Origin: JAAFIP01 sp043774625
GTDB lineage: Bacteria; Pseudomonadota; Gammaproteobacteria; Burkholderiales; Burkholderiaceae_C
Reading direction: 5' to 3'
Assembly: GCA_043774625.1 (NCBI GenBank)
Contig: JAYVTG010000054.1
Coordinates: forward strand, 6,781 to 70,780
DNA: 64,000 nt
The position numbers were made by a program, and so were the translations under genes. How positions within the stretch are numbered: position 1 is the first letter of the stretch; every line of letters begins with the position of its first letter. This document shows positions 7,786 to 16,531 of the stretch, piece after piece. Below the pieces are notes generated by a model that was not told the DNA's origin, made no database searches, and saw only the letters and a program-made list of their open reading frames with translations.

Positions 7786-9219
7786 ATGAAAACCCTGATT
7801 GATTCCCTGCGCGCTGCAGTAGGCGCGGCCCATGTGTTGACCGATGGCGATTTAAGCGCCTATGAACAAGACTGGCGCAAGCGCTCGCGTGGCAAGGCAT
7901 TGGCTGTTGTGCGGCCTGCGTCGGTGGACGAGGTTGCTTCGGTGGTCAAAGCCTGTGTAGCCGCCAAAGCGCGCGGCCTGGCGGTCAGCATCGTGCCCCA
8001 GGGCGGCAACACCGGCTTGGTGGTGGGTGGTGTGCCAGACGCAACAGGCCAGCAAATTGTGCTGAGCCTGCAGCGCATGCAGGCCGTGCGCGCCATTGAC
8101 GCTGCCAACCTGACCATTACCGTAGAGGCAGGCTGTATTTTGCAAAATCTGCAGGGCGCAGCTTCGAATGCAGGTTTTTTGTTTCCACTCAGTCTGGCCG
8201 CGCAGGGCAGTTGCACCATTGGCGGCAACCTGGCCACCAATGCAGGCGGCACCCAGGTGCTGCGCTACGGCAACGCGCGTGACCTGTGCCTGGGGCTGGA
8301 GGTAGTCACCGCGCAGGGCGAGGTGTGGCACGGCCTGAGTGGCCTGCGCAAAGACAACACCGGTTACGACCTGCGCAACCTGATGATTGGCAGCGAGGGC
8401 ACGCTAGGCATCATCACCGCCGCCACGATGAAGCTGTACCCCCAGCCCGCAGCCAGCCTCACGGCGTGGGCCGCCCTGCCTTCGTTGCAGGCAGCGGTTG
8501 ACTTGCTGGGCATGGCGCAAAAGCATTTGGCCAGCAGTTTGACAGGCTTTGAGGTGATGGGGCAGTTTGCACTGTCTTTGGTGGTGAAGCATTTTGCGCA
8601 GCAGCGCGTACCGTTGTGGCCAGGGGCTTCACACGCCGCGCCATTTTCGGTGGTGATGGAAGTGTCTGACGCAGAGAGTGAAGCCCACGCACGCGAGCGG
8701 TTTGAAGCGCTGATGGCGCAGGCTTTTGAAGCCGGTGTGGTGACCGACGCCGTGATTGCAGAAAACCTAGCCCAGGCCCACGCCCTGTGGCATGTGCGCG
8801 AGAGCATTCCGCTGGCGCAGGCGCAAGAAGGCCTGAACATCAAACACGACATCTCGATTCCCGTGTCGCGCATTCCGCAGTTTGTAGCCAGCACCGACGC
8901 ATTGCTAGAGCAGCACATCCCCGGTATGCGCCTGGTCAACTTTGGCCACCTGGGCGACGGCAATTTGCATTACAACGTGCAATGCCCCGTGGGTGCAGAC
9001 GGCCCACAGTTTTTGACGCAGCATGAACGCCAGGTGAACACACTGGTGTACGACAGCGTGCTGAACTTTGCTGGCAGCATCAGCGCAGAGCACGGCGTAG
9101 GCAGCTTAAAGCGTGACGAGTTGCCGCATTACAAATCTGCCGTGGCGCTGCAGATGATGCGCTTGGTAAAGCAGGCGCTGGACCCGCTCAAGGTGTTGAA
9201 CCCCGGGCGGGTGGTTTGA
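7786..9219 (+). CDS. FAD-binding oxidoreductase, GlcD / D-2-hydroxyacid dehydrogenase type
   Basis: A 477-residue flavoprotein of the VAO/PCMH family. The FAD domain (about residues 35-215) carries VPQGGNTGLVVGG and GNLATNAGGTQVLRYGN; the C-terminal FAD-oxidase domain carries VNFGHLGDGNLHYNV and SAEHGVGSLKRDEL. These are shared by D-lactate, glycolate (GlcD) and D-2-hydroxyglutarate dehydrogenases. No glcE/glcF follow, so a stand-alone D-2-hydroxyacid dehydrogenase is the best description. The ATG sits 2 bp after a copy of the 41-bp repeat, and no normal SD is seen, which makes initiation odd. Confidence 0.87.
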   Translation: MKTLIDSLRAAVGAAHVLTDGDLSAYEQDWRKRSRGKALAVVRPASVDEVASVVKACVAAKARGLAVSIVPQGGNTGLVVGGVPDATGQQIVLSLQRMQAVRAIDAANLTITVEAGCILQNLQGAASNAGFLFPLSLAAQGSCTIGGNLATNAGGTQVLRYGNARDLCLGLEVVTAQGEVWHGLSGLRKDNTGYDLRNLMIGSEGTLGIITAATMKLYPQPAASLTAWAALPSLQAAVDLLGMAQKHLASSLTGFEVMGQFALSLVVKHFAQQRVPLWPGASHAAPFSVVMEVSDAESEAHARERFEALMAQAFEAGVVTDAVIAENLAQAHALWHVRESIPLAQAQEGLNIKHDISIPVSRIPQFVASTDALLEQHIPGMRLVNFGHLGDGNLHYNVQCPVGADGPQFLTQHERQVNTLVYDSVLNFAGSISAEHGVGSLKRDELPHYKSAVALQMMRLVKQALDPLKVLNPGRVV

Positions 9220-9225
9220 AGGTAT

Positions 9226-9273
9226 GATAGTGTTTATGCACTTTATTTATGTGCATAAAATACACACACTATC
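9226..9273 (+). promoter_or_regulatory. Nested inverted-repeat operator of ccdAB
   Basis: Two nested dyads: GATAGTGT (9226) with ACACTATC (9266), and TTATGCAC (9234) with GTGCATAA (9251). They sit just before the RBS of the CcdA gene, as expected for repression by the CcdA-CcdB complex. Confidence 0.65.
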
Positions 9274-9285
9274 AGGAGTTGCACC

Positions 9286-9531
9286 ATGCCCGGCACTTCA
9301 GCACTAGAGAATACCAAGCGCCCCATCAATTTGTCGCTCAATGCCAAAACGCTGGAAACAGCCAAGGCGTTGGGCATGAACTTGTCACAGACCGTAGACC
9401 AGTTGCTCAGCGAGGAAGTCAAACGCCGTTATTGGGCACAGTGGAAAGACGATAACCGCGAAGCGATTGAAGAGTACAACGAGCGCATTGCCAAAGAAGG
9501 CTTGCCGCTTGAAAAGTACCGCACCTTCTAA
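9286..9531 (+). CDS. ccdA: Type II antitoxin CcdA
   Basis: An 81-residue CcdA-family antitoxin. The N-terminus (INLSLNAKTLETAKALGMNL) is the ribbon-helix-helix DNA-binding part. The C-terminal half (NREAIEEYNERIAKEGLPL) is the toxin-neutralising arm typical of CcdA. RBS CAGGAG is 8 nt before the ATG. It is 12 bp from ccdB and preceded by nested inverted repeats. Chromosomal modules like this are common in proteobacteria. Confidence 0.92.
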   Translation: MPGTSALENTKRPINLSLNAKTLETAKALGMNLSQTVDQLLSEEVKRRYWAQWKDDNREAIEEYNERIAKEGLPLEKYRTF

Positions 9532-9543
9532 GGCCACATCCCC

Positions 9544-9858
9544 ATGGCCCGTTACGACGTATATGCGCACCCCGACGTAGAGTTGCGCAAAACCACCCCG
9601 TATTTGCTAGATGTGCAAAACAGCTTTATCGACAGCGTAGCCACGCGTGTGGTCATCCCCATGCGAGAACGCAAACTGATCAATACGCCGCTGCGCGACT
9701 TGAACCCGATATTTGAGATTGACGGCAAGTCTGTGGTGCTGGACACCACGGCCCTTGCGGCCTACCCTGCAGCGCGATTAAAAAAACCCGTGGCGCGCCT
9801 CGCATCACAAGCAGGCGTTATTACATCTGCCATGGATAATCTGTTTGGCGGTTATTAA
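9544..9858 (+). CDS. ccdB: Type II toxin CcdB
   Basis: A 104-residue CcdB-like toxin, whose F-plasmid relative poisons DNA gyrase. Conserved segments are MARYDVYAHP, YLLDVQNSFIDSVATRVVIPM and the C-terminal helix SAMDNLFGGY. In F-plasmid CcdB the last three residues are Trp-Gly-Ile and are needed for gyrase poisoning; here the tail is GGY, so the Trp is missing. Many chromosomal homologues also vary there, so activity is uncertain. It is followed within 15 bp by thyA, which may be read from the same transcript. Confidence 0.9.
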   Translation: MARYDVYAHPDVELRKTTPYLLDVQNSFIDSVATRVVIPMRERKLINTPLRDLNPIFEIDGKSVVLDTTALAAYPAARLKKPVARLASQAGVITSAMDNLFGGY

Positions 9859-9873
9859 TTTTTTGCTCACACC

Positions 9874-10695
9874 ATGCCATCCAACCAATACGAAACCTTC
9901 ATGCGCCACGTTCTTGATAACGGCGTGGCCAAAACCGACCGCACGGGCACCGGCACGCGCAGTGTGTTTGGCTACCAGATGCGCTTTGATTTGGGTCGCG
10001 GTTTTCCGCTGGTGACCACCAAAAAAGTGCACCTCAAGTCGATCATTCAAGAGCTGTTGTGGTTCCTCACTGGCTCGTCCAACAACAACTGGTTGAAAGA
10101 ACGCGGCGTGAGCATTTGGGACGAGTGGGCCAAACCCGACGGCGACCTGGGCCCCGTCTACGGCGTGCAGTGGCGCAGTTGGCCTACGCCCGAGGGTACA
10201 CATATCGACCAGATCAGCGAAGTGATCAAAACTCTCAAAACCAACCCCGATTCGCGCCGTATTATTGTTAGCGCGTGGAACGTGGCGGACTTGTCCAAAA
10301 TGGCTTTGATGCCCTGCCACGCCTTCTTTCAGTTTTACGTTGCACCTGCGCAAACACCAGGTGGCAAAGGCCAGCTGAGTTGCCAGCTCTACCAGCGCAG
10401 TGCCGACATTTTTTTGGGTGTGCCCTTCAACATTGCCAGCTACGCCCTGCTCACCCACATGGTGGCCCAGCAGTGCGACCTGGACGTAGGCGACTTTGTG
10501 TGGACGGGCGGCGACTGCCATATTTACAGCAACCACCATGAACAAGTTGACCTGCAACTGAGCCGCGCGCCCTACCCCTACCCCAAGCTGCATATCAAAC
10601 GCAAACCCGATTCGATCTTTAGCTACGAGTACGAAGACTTTGACATGCTGGACTACCAGTGCCATGCGGCGATCAAGGCGCCTGTGGCGGTTTAG
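9874..10695 (+). CDS. thyA: Thymidylate synthase
   Basis: ThyA of 273 residues, converting dUMP to dTMP with methylene-tetrahydrofolate. Motifs include KTDRTGTGTRSVFG, the catalytic cysteine in LMPCHAFFQF (Cys148), and QLYQRSADIFLGVPFNIASY. The insertion around residue 155 (APAQTPGGKGQ) is a variable loop. It begins 15 bp after ccdB and is followed 30 bp later by folA, giving the usual thyA-folA pair that makes and recycles folate for dTMP synthesis. Confidence 0.97.
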   Translation: MPSNQYETFMRHVLDNGVAKTDRTGTGTRSVFGYQMRFDLGRGFPLVTTKKVHLKSIIQELLWFLTGSSNNNWLKERGVSIWDEWAKPDGDLGPVYGVQWRSWPTPEGTHIDQISEVIKTLKTNPDSRRIIVSAWNVADLSKMALMPCHAFFQFYVAPAQTPGGKGQLSCQLYQRSADIFLGVPFNIASYALLTHMVAQQCDLDVGDFVWTGGDCHIYSNHHEQVDLQLSRAPYPYPKLHIKRKPDSIFSYEYEDFDMLDYQCHAAIKAPVAV

Positions 10696-10725
10696 CCAAC
10701 CATTTGTTTCACAGCAGTTACCAAG

Positions 10726-11241
10726 ATGCAAATTAATTTGATCTGGGCGCAAGCCAACCATACCAGCAGCGAGCGCCAAGTCATCGGCAAAGACGGTGTA
10801 ATGCCCTGGCACTTGCCGCAAGACCTGGCGCACTTGAAGAAAAGCACGCTGGGTTGCCCGGTCATCATGGGGCGCAAGACTTGGGAATCTATACCGCCCA
10901 AGTTTCGCCCGCTGCCTGGCAGAGACAACATTGTGCTGACGAGGCAAGCAGATTGGACAGAAAATGGTGCATTGCCAGCGTCTACATTGCGCGAGGCGCT
11001 ATTGATTTGTGAGCGAATTTACCCCACACCTGCTGTCGTGTGGGTGATTGGCGGCGCGCAAATTTACGCGCAGGCGTTGCCTCTGGCGCACAAGGCTGTC
11101 GTCACGCAGATTGATGCCAGTTTTGAAGGCGACAGCTTTGCACCCGAGCTGGATGCTGCCTGGACAGAAACGGCGCGCGAGACGCATGAGTCTGCTACCG
11201 GCTTGCGCTACCACTTTATTAGCTATCTGCGCAAGCCTTAA
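10726..11241 (+). CDS. folA: Dihydrofolate reductase
   Basis: DHFR of 171 residues, NADPH-dependent reduction of dihydrofolate. The Met20-loop region GKDGVMPWHLPQDLAHLKK, the NADPH site MGRKTWESIP and the WVIGGAQIYAQAL motif are all present. It follows thyA on the same strand, so folate consumed by ThyA can be regenerated. Nothing unusual was seen except a slightly long N-terminal loop (ANHTSSERQVIG). Confidence 0.96.
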   Translation: MQINLIWAQANHTSSERQVIGKDGVMPWHLPQDLAHLKKSTLGCPVIMGRKTWESIPPKFRPLPGRDNIVLTRQADWTENGALPASTLREALLICERIYPTPAVVWVIGGAQIYAQALPLAHKAVVTQIDASFEGDSFAPELDAAWTETARETHESATGLRYHFISYLRKP

Positions 11242-11304
11242 ACTTGCGGATGCAGGCAGTTTTTTCGACCACTATTTTCCAACATTCATACAGAAAGCAA
11301 CCAC

Positions 11305-11922
11305 ATGTCAGCAGATGGATTTCACGTACACGGCCCCCACGACCACGTCCTGGAGCACGCCGCGCAAGGCGACCACCATGGCGATCATGCCGATGCACAC
11401 GGCGGCATTGGCGGGGGCAGCGCCACCAGCCAAATTGCGCTGTTTACCGCCATCATTGCCACCGTGGGTGCCATGTTTGGCTTTATGGGCGGGGCCACGC
11501 AGGCCAATGCGGGTTTGTTTAAAAACAATGCCGCCATCAAAAAGACGGAGGCTTCGAACCAGTGGAACTACTTTCAGTCCAAAAGCACCAAACAGTCGCT
11601 GGCAGAAGTGTCTCGCGACCTGACCACCGTGGAAGGTGACAAAGCCAAATACCAGGCCAAGATTGAGCGTTACGAAAAAGAAAAAGGCGAAATCAAGGCC
11701 GTGGCCGACAAACTGGAAGCTGATGCCACCACCTGGGACAAACAGTCTGACGAACAAATGCACCAGCACCACCGCTGGGCTCAGGCCACCACCATTTTGC
11801 AAATTGCCATTGCACTGGCCGCCATTGCGTTGCTGACCAAACGCAGGTGGCTGGAATGGGGCATGTTTGGCGCTGGCGCTGTAGGCATGGTGATTGGTGT
11901 ATTGGCACTGCTACATATTTAA
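11305..11922 (+). CDS. DUF4337 family membrane protein
   Basis: A 205-residue protein. A His/Asp/Gly-rich N-terminus (several HGDH-like stretches, possibly metal-binding) is followed by a membrane segment near residues 43-65, a charged coiled-coil-like middle (YQAKIERYEKEKGEIKAVAD), and two more membrane segments at the C-terminus. This is the DUF4337 arrangement; function unknown. The last residues (LLHI) and the TAA stop lie in a copy of the 41-bp repeat. Confidence 0.8.
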   Translation: MSADGFHVHGPHDHVLEHAAQGDHHGDHADAHGGIGGGSATSQIALFTAIIATVGAMFGFMGGATQANAGLFKNNAAIKKTEASNQWNYFQSKSTKQSLAEVSRDLTTVEGDKAKYQAKIERYEKEKGEIKAVADKLEADATTWDKQSDEQMHQHHRWAQATTILQIAIALAAIALLTKRRWLEWGMFGAGAVGMVIGVLALLHI

Positions 11923-11950
11923 TAGCTGCTTGCGCATATTCTACGCTGAT
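11910..11950 (+). repeat. 41-bp dispersed repeat at the end of the DUF4337 gene
   Basis: Sense copy GCTACATATTTAATAGCTGC with core TTGCGCATATTCTACGCTG. It contains the DUF4337 stop codon and ends 17 bp before xthA. Confidence 0.85.
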
Positions 11951-11967
11951 ATTCAAGGTATTTACCC

Positions 11968-12756
11968 ATGAAAATCGCCACCTGGAACGTCAACTCACTC
12001 ACCATCCGCTTGCCCCAGGTGATCGACTGGCTGGCGGCCAACCCGGTGGACGCGCTGTGCCTGCAAGAACTGAAAATGTCGGACGACAAGTTCCCGGTAA
12101 CCGACCTGCACGCGGCCGGTTACCGCAGCACCTACTTTGGGCAAAAGACGTACAACGGCGTAGCGATTTTGACGCGCAATGAGTCGGTGCAATCTGTAGA
12201 TGCGGTAGTCAAAAATATTCCAGGCTTTGTAGACGAGCAGTCGCGCATCATCGCGGCGACTCTCACCACAGCGGGCGGGGCTGTGCGCCTGGTCAACGGC
12301 TATTTTGTCAACGGCCAGGCGCCGGGCACCGACAAGTTTGAATACAAAATGACATGGCTGCGCGCCCTGCGCGACTGGCTGCGCGAAGAGCTGGCGGTTA
12401 ACCCACGCCTGGTCTTGGTAGGCGACTTCAACATTACCCAAGACGACCGCGACACCCATGACCCCGAGGGTTTGAAAGACACCATTCACCACACCACCGA
12501 GGAGCGCGACCAGTTGCGCAAAATCTGCGAGCTGGGTTTGCATGATGCTTTTCGCCTGTTTGACCAACCCGACAAGAGCTTTAGCTGGTGGGACTACCGT
12601 GATTTTGGCTTTAGGCGCAAGCGCGGTCTGCGCATTGACTACACCCTGGTGAGCGATGCCCTCAAGCCGATGGTGCAAAGCTGCACCATCGACGTTGCGC
12701 CGCGCAAAAACGAGCGGCCCAGCGACCATACGCCTGTGGTTGTGAGCCTAGCTTAA
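11968..12756 (+). CDS. xthA: Exodeoxyribonuclease III (AP endonuclease)
   Basis: A 262-residue ExoIII/APE1-family nuclease for abasic-site repair. Motifs are MKIATWNVNSLTIRLPQ (metal-binding Asn), LCLQELKMSD (metal-binding Glu), NGYFVNGQAPG, LVGDFNITQDDRD, RKRGLRIDYTLVSD and the final RPSDHTPVVV with the catalytic Asp-His. All residues appear intact. It lies 17 bp after a repeat copy and 4 bp before the next gene. Confidence 0.95.
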   Translation: MKIATWNVNSLTIRLPQVIDWLAANPVDALCLQELKMSDDKFPVTDLHAAGYRSTYFGQKTYNGVAILTRNESVQSVDAVVKNIPGFVDEQSRIIAATLTTAGGAVRLVNGYFVNGQAPGTDKFEYKMTWLRALRDWLREELAVNPRLVLVGDFNITQDDRDTHDPEGLKDTIHHTTEERDQLRKICELGLHDAFRLFDQPDKSFSWWDYRDFGFRRKRGLRIDYTLVSDALKPMVQSCTIDVAPRKNERPSDHTPVVVSLA

Positions 12757-12760
12757 CGAC

Positions 12761-13585
12761 ATGTACAACACCGGTGCCACCGTGCGCCGCGCCGCCACGG
12801 CGGTATGCCTGTCCACCCTGTTACTGGCTTGTACCACCCAAACCATGCAACCCACACAGCAACCCCTATCGCTGTCCGTAGTCAAACAGTTTGCACCTAC
12901 CGGCAAACTGCGTGCAGCCATCAACTTTGGCAACCCGATTCTGGCCAATCAGAACGCAGCGACAGGCAAAGCCAGCGGCGTGTCGGTAGACCTGGCCACA
13001 GAGCTCTCGCGCAGGCTGGGCCTGCCACTGGAGCTGGTGATCTTTAACGCTGCGGGCAAGGTGGTCGATGCCATCAAGGCGGGGCAAGTAGATGTCGCCT
13101 TTGTGGCGATTGACCCCGTGCGCGGCGCAGACATCGACTATTCCAAACCCTATGTAGTCATCGAAGGTGCCTACATGGTGCGCAACGATTCCCCCATCAA
13201 AGACAACGCTGAGGTAGACAAACCCGGCACAAGCGTGGTGGTGGGCCTGGGCAGTGCGTATGACCTGTACCTCACGCGCGAAATCAAGCAGGCCAGCCTG
13301 GTGCGGGCGCCTACATCGGGCGCGGTTACTGACGTGTTCATGGCGCAAAAGCTAGACGTTGCTGCTGGCGTGAAGCAGCAGTTGCAAATGGACGCCCAGC
13401 GCGTACCCGGCCTGCGTTTGCTGGACGGCCGCTTCATGGTCATCAACCAGGCCATGGGCATGCCAAAGGGGCGCGACGACGCCGTGGCTTACCTGCGCAG
13501 CTTTGTAGAAGATATGAAAACCAGCGGTTTTGTGGCCCAGGCCCTTGCGCGGCACAAGATTGAGGGCGCTGCCGTCGCACCCTAA
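12761..13585 (+). CDS. ABC transporter substrate-binding lipoprotein, family 3
   Basis: A 274-residue periplasmic binding protein of the amino-acid type (SBP family 3). The N-terminus has a lipoprotein signal (STLLLACTTQ, lipobox Cys near residue 24). Typical segments are GKLRAAINFGNPIL, VSVDLATELSRRLG and PYVVIEGAYMVR. No permease or ATPase gene is adjacent, so it is an orphan here, or it may act as a receptor. Its ATG is 4 bp after the xthA stop, suggesting co-transcription. It converges on ntrC. Confidence 0.85.
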   Translation: MYNTGATVRRAATAVCLSTLLLACTTQTMQPTQQPLSLSVVKQFAPTGKLRAAINFGNPILANQNAATGKASGVSVDLATELSRRLGLPLELVIFNAAGKVVDAIKAGQVDVAFVAIDPVRGADIDYSKPYVVIEGAYMVRNDSPIKDNAEVDKPGTSVVVGLGSAYDLYLTREIKQASLVRAPTSGAVTDVFMAQKLDVAAGVKQQLQMDAQRVPGLRLLDGRFMVINQAMGMPKGRDDAVAYLRSFVEDMKTSGFVAQALARHKIEGAAVAP

Positions 13586-13605
13586 TCTGCCAGCTACGGC
13601 AAGTC

Positions 13606-15228
13606 CTAATCCAGCCCCAACTCCTGAATCTTGCGGGTAATGGTGTTGCGGCCAATACCGAGTTTTTGCGCGGCTTCGATACGGCGACCACGGGTGTTGG
13701 CCAGTGCGGCGTGTATCAGACGCGATTCGAAGCGGCGGGTCAGGGCATCCCACACATCGCCTTTGTCATGTGCCAGCAAGGCCAGCGCCTCGGCTTCCAG
13801 CTCTGCCTCCCAACCGCGACTGGCTAGGGTCACATCAGCCAATGCGCCAGCACCGTTCAGCGCAGCATAACCCGACGCACTGCTGGCTGGTGCCGTCACG
13901 GCGGGGGGTAAATCATCGTTTTTAACAGCAATATTGCTTGTTGCCAGCGTGGAATATGCGCGAGCAGCTATAGTATCGATAGCATCTGAAGATGCAGCAA
14001 CACCCGCCATGACGCCTGCAGGCTGCGTATGGGTGGGTTCACGCACACTCTCGCTACCCAACACTTCAGGTGGCAAGTCTTTCACGTCTACCACCTGGGC
14101 AGGTGCCATCACGGTCAGCCAGTGGCATATGTTCTCCAGCTGGCGCACGTTGCCCGGAAAGTCAAAACCCGCCAAACGCTGCACCGCAGCCGCCGATATG
14201 CGTTTGGGCTCAACACCCAGTTGCTTGGCAGACAATTGTAGAAAATGCTTAGTCAGCATGGGTATATCTTCCCGCCTGTCCGTCAGGCGCGGCAAGCGCA
14301 GGCGGATGACGTTGAGGCGATGGAACAAGTCTTCGCGAAAGCTGCCAGCTTTGACGCGCTCTTCCAGGTTCTGGTGGGTGGCGGCAATCACGCGCACCTG
14401 CGACTTGATGGCCGTATGGCCGCCCACACGGTAAAAGCTGCCATCTGACAAGACGCGCAGCAAACGGGTTTGCAAATCAAACGGCATGTCGCCGATTTCA
14501 TCTAAAAACAGGGTGCCGTTTTCAGCTTGTTCAAATCGGCCACGCCGTGTGGTTTGCGCGCCTGTAAATGCGCCGCGCTCATGGCCAAACAATTCACTTT
14601 CCAATAAATCTTTGGGTATTGCTGCAGTATTAATAGCAACAAATGGCCCATTGGCGCGGGAACTATGCTTGTGCAAGGCACGCGCCACCAGTTCTTTGCC
14701 GCTGCCTGATTCGCCAGTAATCATCACCGTCACATTGCTGGCGCTGAGTTTGCCGATAGCGCGAAACACGTCTTGCATGGCCGGAGCCTGGCCCAGCATT
14801 TCGGGCGATGCGGTCATCACTTCAGCGGCCACATCTTCGCGCTGGCTTTCATCAACCGCACGGCGAACAAGATCTACCGCCTTGGTCACGTCAAAGGGTT
14901 TGGGCAGATATTCAAACGCACCACGTTGAAAGGCATTCACCGCGCTGTCCAAATCGCTAAAGGCCGTCATGATGATGATGGGCAGGCCGGGGTGCTTTTC
15001 TTTCACCTTGGTCAACAGGTCCAGCCCCGAGCCACCGGGCATGCGAATGTCGCTGATCAAAACCTGCGGGGGCAATTGTTCGGGGTTGGACTCATCCGCA
15101 TCGTCCAGCGCAGCCAGTAGTTCGCGTGGGTTGGTAAAGCTGCGCGTGGGCATGTCTTCTCGCGCCAGCGCCTTTTCCAGCACAAAGCGGATGGACTGGT
15201 CATCGTCTACGATCCAAATGGGTTTCAT
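13606..15228 (-). CDS. ntrC: Nitrogen regulator NtrC (sigma-54 activator)
   Basis: Response regulator with receiver domain (phosphorylated Asp60 in VLISDIRMPGG), AAA+ sigma-54 activator domain (GESGSGKELVARALH, ESELFGHERGAFTGA), and Fis-type HTH at the C-terminus (EAAQKLGIGRNTITRKIQEL). At 540 residues it is longer than the usual 470-500, because the linker between the AAA+ and HTH domains holds a repeat copy plus low-complexity sequence. I chose the ATG at 15228 (AAGG at 9 nt) over the ATG at 15237. It lies 43 bp after ntrB, and glnA is nearby with a sigma-54 promoter it should activate. Confidence 0.96.
   Translation of the reverse strand: MKPIWIVDDDQSIRFVLEKALAREDMPTRSFTNPRELLAALDDADESNPEQLPPQVLISDIRMPGGSGLDLLTKVKEKHPGLPIIIMTAFSDLDSAVNAFQRGAFEYLPKPFDVTKAVDLVRRAVDESQREDVAAEVMTASPEMLGQAPAMQDVFRAIGKLSASNVTVMITGESGSGKELVARALHKHSSRANGPFVAINTAAIPKDLLESELFGHERGAFTGAQTTRRGRFEQAENGTLFLDEIGDMPFDLQTRLLRVLSDGSFYRVGGHTAIKSQVRVIAATHQNLEERVKAGSFREDLFHRLNVIRLRLPRLTDRREDIPMLTKHFLQLSAKQLGVEPKRISAAAVQRLAGFDFPGNVRQLENICHWLTVMAPAQVVDVKDLPPEVLGSESVREPTHTQPAGVMAGVAASSDAIDTIAARAYSTLATSNIAVKNDDLPPAVTAPASSASGYAALNGAGALADVTLASRGWEAELEAEALALLAHDKGDVWDALTRRFESRLIHAALANTRGRRIEAAQKLGIGRNTITRKIQELGLD
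13943..13983 (-). repeat. 41-bp dispersed repeat, in-frame in NtrC linker
   Basis: Copy in the sense orientation of ntrC, near consensus (core AGCTGCTCGCGCATATTC, end CACGCTGGC). It encodes AIDTIAARAYSTLA at residues 416-429, between the AAA+ and HTH domains. Confidence 0.9.
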
Positions 15229-15271
15229 CCAACGCATCCTTATAGTGTCTTCCCCGAATTCAAAAAAAACC

Positions 15272-16408
15272 TTATGGCAACGGTATCAAAATCTTGAAGC
15301 ACGTTCGCCCAGGCTGGCTTTCGCACTCGATCTGCCCGTCGTGCTGCTGCACAAAGGTTTGCGCCAATGTCAGCCCCAAGCCCGAACCGCCATCTCTACC
15401 CGACACCAGCGGGTAAAAAATGCGGTCTTTGATCTCATCCGCAATGCCCGGCCCGTTGTCTATTACATGCAATTCCAGTGCCAATCTATAGCGCTTTTTA
15501 CTAAATGTCGCTTGCCGCGCAATCCGCGTCTTGAAAGTAATTTGCGCATCGCCTTGCGCTATACGCTCGGTCAGCACCTGGGCAGCATTGTGCGCAATAT
15601 TCAGCACCGCCTGGATCAACTGCTCCTTGTCACCGCGAAAATCAGGGATCGACGTGTCATAGTCGCGCACCACACGCAGGCCAGAGCGGCCAGCGCCTTG
15701 TTCATGTTTAGGCCCTTGCTGAAATTCTGCCACGATGAGGGAGCGCACGCGTTCGCACACCTCATGGATGTTCACTTCGCTCACCACATGCGGCTTGCGG
15801 TGCGGCTCCAGCAAGCGGTCTACCAGGGTTTGCAGGCGGTCTGCCTCGTGGATGATGACCTGGGTGTATTCGGTCAGCTCTTTGCTATCGAGCTCCATCT
15901 GCAGCAATTGCGCTGCGCCGCGAATACCGCCCAGCGGGTTTTTAATTTCATGCGCCAGGTTGCGAATCAGCTCTTTGTTGGCCAGCGCCTGATCCACAAT
16001 GCGCTCTTCACGATCTAGCTTGGTTTGCTGCTCCAGTGGCAACATCTCAACCACCACTTGCTGAGCTTGGTCGGTTTGCGCAACGATGACGTGAACGGGC
16101 ATGGGTTCATGGCCAGGTTTTTTCAGCAGCGCGTCATAACGCAGGGTAGAAAATTCGTTCTTGGCTACGCCACCCAGGGCAGCTACCAGAGCTTGCGGGT
16201 CTACAAAACAATCGGTCAATGCCGTACCTTGAATAGCTTTGCGCGACGTGCCCAGCGCATCTTCCAGTGCTGCGTTGGCAAAGGAAACCCGGGCTTGCAG
16301 ATCCACCACGGCTACCAGGGTAGCCAGCATGTCCAACATGTGCAGCGCAGACTGCACCGGCGGCTGATGTACCGGCAGTTGTTGAAGGGTTTTAATTTTC
16401 TTGTCCAA
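15272..16408 (-). CDS. ntrB: Nitrogen sensor histidine kinase NtrB
   Basis: Two-component kinase partner of NtrC. A PAS-like domain opens with MLATLVAVVDLQARVSFANAA. The phosphoacceptor histidine is in NLAHEIKNPLGGIRGAA. The ATPase domain has NIAHNAAQ, VIDNGPGI and the G-box GRDGGSGLGLTLA. The start is uncertain: the frame is open back to 16453, with TTG codons at 16453 and 16408 and an ATG only at 16339. I use the TTG at 16408, giving a short N-terminal extension like that of homologues. NtrB would respond to the PII protein and phosphorylate NtrC. Confidence 0.93.
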   Translation of the reverse strand: MDKKIKTLQQLPVHQPPVQSALHMLDMLATLVAVVDLQARVSFANAALEDALGTSRKAIQGTALTDCFVDPQALVAALGGVAKNEFSTLRYDALLKKPGHEPMPVHVIVAQTDQAQQVVVEMLPLEQQTKLDREERIVDQALANKELIRNLAHEIKNPLGGIRGAAQLLQMELDSKELTEYTQVIIHEADRLQTLVDRLLEPHRKPHVVSEVNIHEVCERVRSLIVAEFQQGPKHEQGAGRSGLRVVRDYDTSIPDFRGDKEQLIQAVLNIAHNAAQVLTERIAQGDAQITFKTRIARQATFSKKRYRLALELHVIDNGPGIADEIKDRIFYPLVSGRDGGSGLGLTLAQTFVQQHDGQIECESQPGRTCFKILIPLP

Positions 16409-16490
16409 GCCAATATCGTAGCAAGGCCCACGCCAACTTGACCGAGCGGCCAAGAATTACGACAGCTTTGGCTTCAGCTTTTTGAATTTT

Positions 16491-16531
16491 GCTACAAAAT
16501 TCGTAGCTGCTTGCGCATACTTTACTTGGGC
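16491..16531 (+). repeat. 41-bp dispersed repeat (diverged) at the end of the DUF4124 gene
   Basis: GCTACAAAATTCGTAGCTGC followed by TTGCGCATAC and a diverged right end. Its right edge contains the stop codon of the DUF4124 gene. Confidence 0.7.

Noticed and set aside
9805..10947. 380-codon open frame antisense to thyA and folA
   Set aside because: Spans two well-supported genes on the other strand.
14605..14645. Repeat-like GCAGTATTAATAGC in ntrC
   Set aside because: Short half-match within the conserved AAA+ motif; likely chance.
15485..15530. Repeat-like stretch in ntrB
   Set aside because: Only part of the consensus is matched, with poor alignment, and the encoded segment looks native to NtrB.
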